Source: Botryococcus braunii
Taxonomy: Eukaryota > Chlorophyta > Trebouxiophyceae
Length of the DNA stretch: 17,500 nucleotides
NCBI GenBank assembly: GCA_002005505.1
Contig: KV908411.1
Location: 256,366 to 273,865 of the forward strand
Direction of reading: 5' to 3'
Below the pieces are notes generated by a model, which ran no database searches, was not told the DNA's origin, and saw nothing but the letters and a program-made list of their open reading frames with translations. Positions 10,630 to 17,500 of this stretch are shown piece by piece; the stretch's first letter is position 1, and each line of letters starts with the position of its first letter. The position numbers and the translations under genes were made by a program.

Positions 10630-10749
10630 TTGCGTGCGCGCGTCCGTGCCGCCGAGGGCCTAAAAGCAGGTGTGTACATACCCACAGACCATGCAGGTGT
10701 GTCCCCCCTTTACATGCTTTGCCATGCTCTCGACACTTGGCTTGAAGGT

Positions 10750-11440
10750 CCTGTAGGCTCCCTTGGGGGTGGCCGTAGTTTGTAGCCCATCACCTCCAAA
10801 GGATATAAGAGGGTCGACGGAGAGTTTAACACCACCGTTGCAAAGGCGCTCTGGATACTTTCTCTTGACAGTGGCCAAAGTAGCCTTGCAGCCTCTCGAC
10901 TCCAAGGTTGTGCCAACGGCAACAAGAGGACACAGCGCCGTATAGAGTTCTTTTTAGGCATTCTGGAAATCCTAGAGCCTCCCTTGAGAGTGGCCATAGT
11001 TAGCAGCCCATCATGCCACCTCCAAGGCTGTACAAGGGCCAACGGGGGAAACCTCTGAACCCCCTTTTCAAGCGCCCCAGATATTCCAGAAGCTTCCTTA
11101 AGGTTGGCAGTAGTTTGCAGCGCATGACAAAGCTCTTGAACCATCACCTCTGAGGCTTCGAAGAGGCTGATGGATACCCTCGCAAGGCGCTCCAGAAATC
11201 CTAGAGCCTATTTGAGGGTGGCTGTTGACTTGCAGCGCATCACCTCCAGGGCTGTAACAGTCCTCACCTCGGAGGCTTAGAAGATGCTGTTGGAGACGTT
11301 ATGAATACGGTTCTAAGGAGCACTGGAGTTCCTAAAGCCTCTCTTGAGGGTGGTCATGGTTTGCAGCCCATCCCCTCAAAGGGTTTCAACGGGGCCGACG
11401 CGGAGTCTTATGTACCCTTGTTGGGACGTTCCTCGTGGGC
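10750..11440 (+). repeat. Six-copy degenerate tandem repeat, about 115 bp
   Basis: Copies begin near 10750, 10851, 10971, 11087, 11200 and 11331. The shared core is CCTAGAGCCTCCCTTGAGGG followed by TGGCCATAGTTTGCAGCCCA, then TCACCTCCAAGGCTGTAACA. Frames are interrupted differently in each copy, so it is not a coding repeat. Confidence 0.88.
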
Positions 11441-12090
11441 TTAAATGTGAAAGTCCATAGAAATGTGGTGTGCTCGCTATGACTCTGGGCATGGCATGAC
11501 TGGAGTAGGACTCTGTGGATTCACAAGTCTCCAGGCCCAGGGAACGAACATCACATTTAGGGTCAAAAAAAGGCCAAAGGACAGCTGTGCGATGTGGTGA
11601 CCGGGGCCCCAGCATCCGTGCAACACTGAAGTCTATCACTGTACTGATAGACTCGCTTGTCCACACCACATGGCTTCCATGTGGTGCCATGTGCTCTAGG
11701 GCAGCGAGCAGCCCCGCCCCTTTTTGGCATCTCCCATAAAAGAGGGATGCCGTCAGAGCTTGCAGCCCGTGCTGGCCCAGCAGAGTATGTCCCAAGTCGG
11801 GCTAGCAAGTGCTGGAAGCTGCCAGGGGCCGAGGCGTGTGCTGAGGAGCTCTCAGGGATGTGACTTATTCAGTACAGGCTGTGGCCATAAAGATGTCTCA
11901 TTTGCCTTTTTTTATTGTAACGATGTCTGAATTGCCTTTGTTGTGGCCACCATACCGAGAGAGACAGAGACGGACGGACGGTAGGAGAAAGGGGGGGAGG
12001 GACAAAAAGGTTTTTGGTTGTGACGAGCGAGGGGTGGAGGGCATGCAGAGCGTGTACCTAAAGATATCAGGGGCGCAAGAACTTGGCCAG
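11441..12090. other. Rest of the intron, no firm exon
   Basis: Both strands are open in places (11376-11795 minus, 11860-12090 plus) without splice support. A perfect 10-bp hairpin, CACCACATGG ctt CCATGTGGTG, lies at 11664-11686. Confidence 0.4.
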
Positions 12091-12270
12091 GGGAGCGGAG
12101 CCGCTTATGATGGAGACCTCCTGAGGGATCCTCTGCAGCCCCGTAGCCAGGTAGCGGCCTCCCAGCTGGCTCCGCAAGGGACCGTGCTGACGCCTTCGAC
12201 TCTGCGCTCAACCCTCCAGCTAACCAACCCCAATCTGTACCTCGACTTGGGCCCGGACTTTGCCATTTAA
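12091..12270 (+). CDS. Probable terminal exon of the exported-domain gene
   Basis: A frame of 59 codons ends in TAA at 12268-12270. It has balanced, coding-like codon use and is richer in GC than the DNA after it. Acceptors in the same phase occur at 12091 (ttggccag) and 12139 (ctctgcag); both fit the phase 0 end of the exon at 10257-10352. The second would give a tail SQVAASQL then LRSTLQLTNPNLYLDLGP. I recall the family ending in a similar beta strand pair closing with a small G-rich, hydrophobic end. The frame is also open upstream to 11860, and the antisense frame is open too, so this is a proposal. Confidence 0.42.
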   Translation, partial: GSGAAYDGDLLRDPLQPRSQVAASQLAPQGTVLTPSTLRSTLQLTNPNLYLDLGPDFAI

Positions 12271-12996
12271 ACACCAACTTAGCTATAGTTAAAACAGTAA
12301 AACAGCTGAACATGTGCTGAACAGAGGGGCACTGCAAGAGATGTTAAGCTGCTTCGGCTTGGGCTCCAGTGCGGTTGCTCAGACCGTGAAACTAGTTAGG
12401 TGGTGGCTTTCATTGTTACTAGCACAACTGCATTTGGAGTATCTGGGATGTCCTCTCGCGTCAGATTTGGGGAAACAGCGAGAAGCATGATGCAAGGTGG
12501 AATTGGCTTTGTTAAGGAACTTTGAAACACAATGAAGAATCACTGTGACAAAGACATTTTCGGGAAGTCTTCGTATTCCATTAATGCCATCCACAAAACA
12601 ATTGGATGAAAGTAAGGATATGCTTGGCAAGATCTAAGCGAAAGGTAAAAATGTGCTTCAATTCATGTGATTCAGAAGACTTTGCAACCAAGAATGTGCG
12701 CAGGGGTCACGGTTCCGTAAGACATTACGCACAGTCTTTTGAGTTCAAGTTGACATGACATTTGCAACAGTCATGAAGAGGGACAAAGTTTTAGCAAGTA
12801 TCCCTAAGGAAGCTTCCTATAGCTGGCTAACCTCATATGAGTGTTGAGGCTAAAGTACAGGCGAAACAATATTGGGAGCGCATATCAATCATATGCGCAT
12901 TATACGCGTCGAATACTGCGATATAGTTACACCAAACCGTGGAGCTGCTTGTTTATATGCATACATACATGTAGCACGATTATGCCATACATTCTT
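12271..12996. other. Spacer between convergent genes, no gene seen
   Basis: AT-richer than the genes on both sides, with many stops on both strands. No RNA gene recognised. Confidence 0.55.
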
Positions 12997-13187
12997 GAGT
13001 GTCTTCAGGCCTATAGGTCTAGCGGAATAATGTATGACCAAACACTCATTCTCCACGCCTAGCTATATGATTACTCTACCAGTTCAGTTTGGAGTCTCTT
13101 GAGGCCTATCAGCCTAGCGGACTTACGCAAGACCGAAAATGTAATGCTTGAATCTTAGCTATATAATTACCCTGCCAGTAACCTGCA
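12997..13187 (+). repeat. 95-bp tandem duplication
   Basis: GAGTGTCTTCAGGCCTATAG at 12997 and GAGTCTCTTGAGGCCTATCA at 13092 each lead through CTAGCGGA to TAGCTATAT-ATTAC and CCAGT. Confidence 0.85.
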
Positions 13188-13534
13188 ATAACCTGCATAA
13201 CCGGGCTTGTTTTTCTGTACGTGCTCATTAATGCGCATTGGCTGCAATACCTATGTATGCAATGACAAGGGGCCGATGCCTGGTAGATAGACCACGATTT
13301 AACGTTTTGCATAGGTTGATGTATTCCTAAGCAGGCTTGGTATGACCTGTCACAATAACTCTGCCAGTTTAATAACCCGCAAAACCGGGCTTGTGCACAC
13401 ATGGCTCTGTACGTGCCCATTAACTTTAAAAGGCATTAATGCGCATTGGCTGCAATGCCTAACTATGCAGTGGTACATGGACCACGATTACACTATTTGC
13501 ATATGAAAAGTTGATGTATTCCTAAACAGGCTTG
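13168..13534 (+). repeat. 189-bp tandem duplication
   Basis: Both copies run CTGCCAGT, AACCGGGCTTG, CATTAATGCGCATTGGCTGC, GACCACGATT and TTGATGTATTCCTAA-CAGGC, at 13172 and 13361. The second has AACTTTAAAAGGC inserted. It overlaps the end of the 95-bp duplication. Confidence 0.9.
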
Positions 13535-13559
13535 TTTTGACGTTTTGCTCGAGTCATGC

Positions 13560-13565
13560 TTTATT
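13560..13565 (-). promoter_or_regulatory. Possible polyadenylation signal of the propeller gene
   Basis: On the minus strand an AATAAA hexamer lies about 190 nt after the stop. This is only a position and motif match; a TGTAA, the signal used by some green algae, also occurs on the minus strand near 13630. Neither can be chosen without transcript ends. Confidence 0.22.
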
Positions 13566-13754
13566 TTTATGCAATGTATATATGATGTGCTGATGTGATG
13601 ATATGATGCAACATGATCATGCAAGGTGTTTACACATGTCGCAGATTAATTTCAAAACAACTGTTAGCCACGATAACATGGTAAATACTAAAAATGCAAC
13701 ACGGTGCCCACATGAGGACTATCTAGTATTAGTTTTGCATGGTGTTTCAGGGCA

Positions 13755-17466
<3,712 letters not shown>

Positions 17467-17500
17467 CTGTGCACATCGTTCTTAAGTTGTTAGGGTAATT

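Noticed and set aside
10318..10785. Cys-Val and His-Thr frames
   Set aside because: Translation of the GT tract; the same holds for 15617-16055.
9784..11440. CRISPR-like arrays
   Set aside because: The repeats are degenerate, spacing is irregular, spacers are not unique, and the sequence is intron-bearing eukaryotic DNA.
11376..11863. Overlapping open frames on both strands
   Set aside because: Neither frame has splice support or a recognisable motif, and part lies over the end of the 115-bp repeat.

Overview
The window looks like nuclear DNA from a repeat-rich eukaryote. Coding potential comes in short blocks bounded by GT and AG with matching phases. Long simple repeats occur: GA, GGGA, CAGA, CTC, GT/CA, poly-G and poly-C. 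There are no bacterial-style gene runs. A large, low-density algal or early-plant genome would fit, but nothing here fixes the species. I found no rRNA, tRNA, CRISPR array, or transposase or reverse transcriptase gene.

The best gene is on the minus strand, 17466 down to 13755, and its 5' end lies beyond the window. Five exons (17348-17466, 16453-16599, 15993-16126, 14735-14885, 13755-13964) splice with GT-AG ends in one frame. They give about 252 C-terminal residues of a PQQ-repeat-like beta-propeller protein resembling bacterial quinoprotein-type proteins. Its introns hold a 28-bp minisatellite, a 124-bp alternating purine-pyrimidine CG/TG tract starting about 16 nt after a splice donor, a degenerate 100-bp repeat, and a 106-bp near-perfect palindrome.

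A second probable gene is on the plus strand, with exons at 9407-9584 and 10257-10352 and a likely terminal exon ending at 12270. The predicted protein resembles, from memory, a small uncharacterised domain of exported bacterial and algal proteins. Its introns hold a 45-bp degenerate repeat, a 184-bp alternating GT tract and six copies of a unit of about 115 bp. Short exon-like blocks further upstream (7288, 8479, 8890) are uncertain. The two genes converge on a spacer at 12271-13754 that carries two nested duplications.

The left end (1-1300) is dominated by two pure polypurine tracts of 335 and 413 bp around a 316-bp island of spaced small palindromes. A GC-rich ORF at 1820-2131, of unrecognised product, follows, with a tandem repeat right after its stop. 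From 2400 to 8450 I see mostly noncoding DNA with local duplications and a notable three-way-junction fold at 3081-3155. I see no clear new biological system. The most unusual points are the structured repeats in nearly every intron and the palindrome island.
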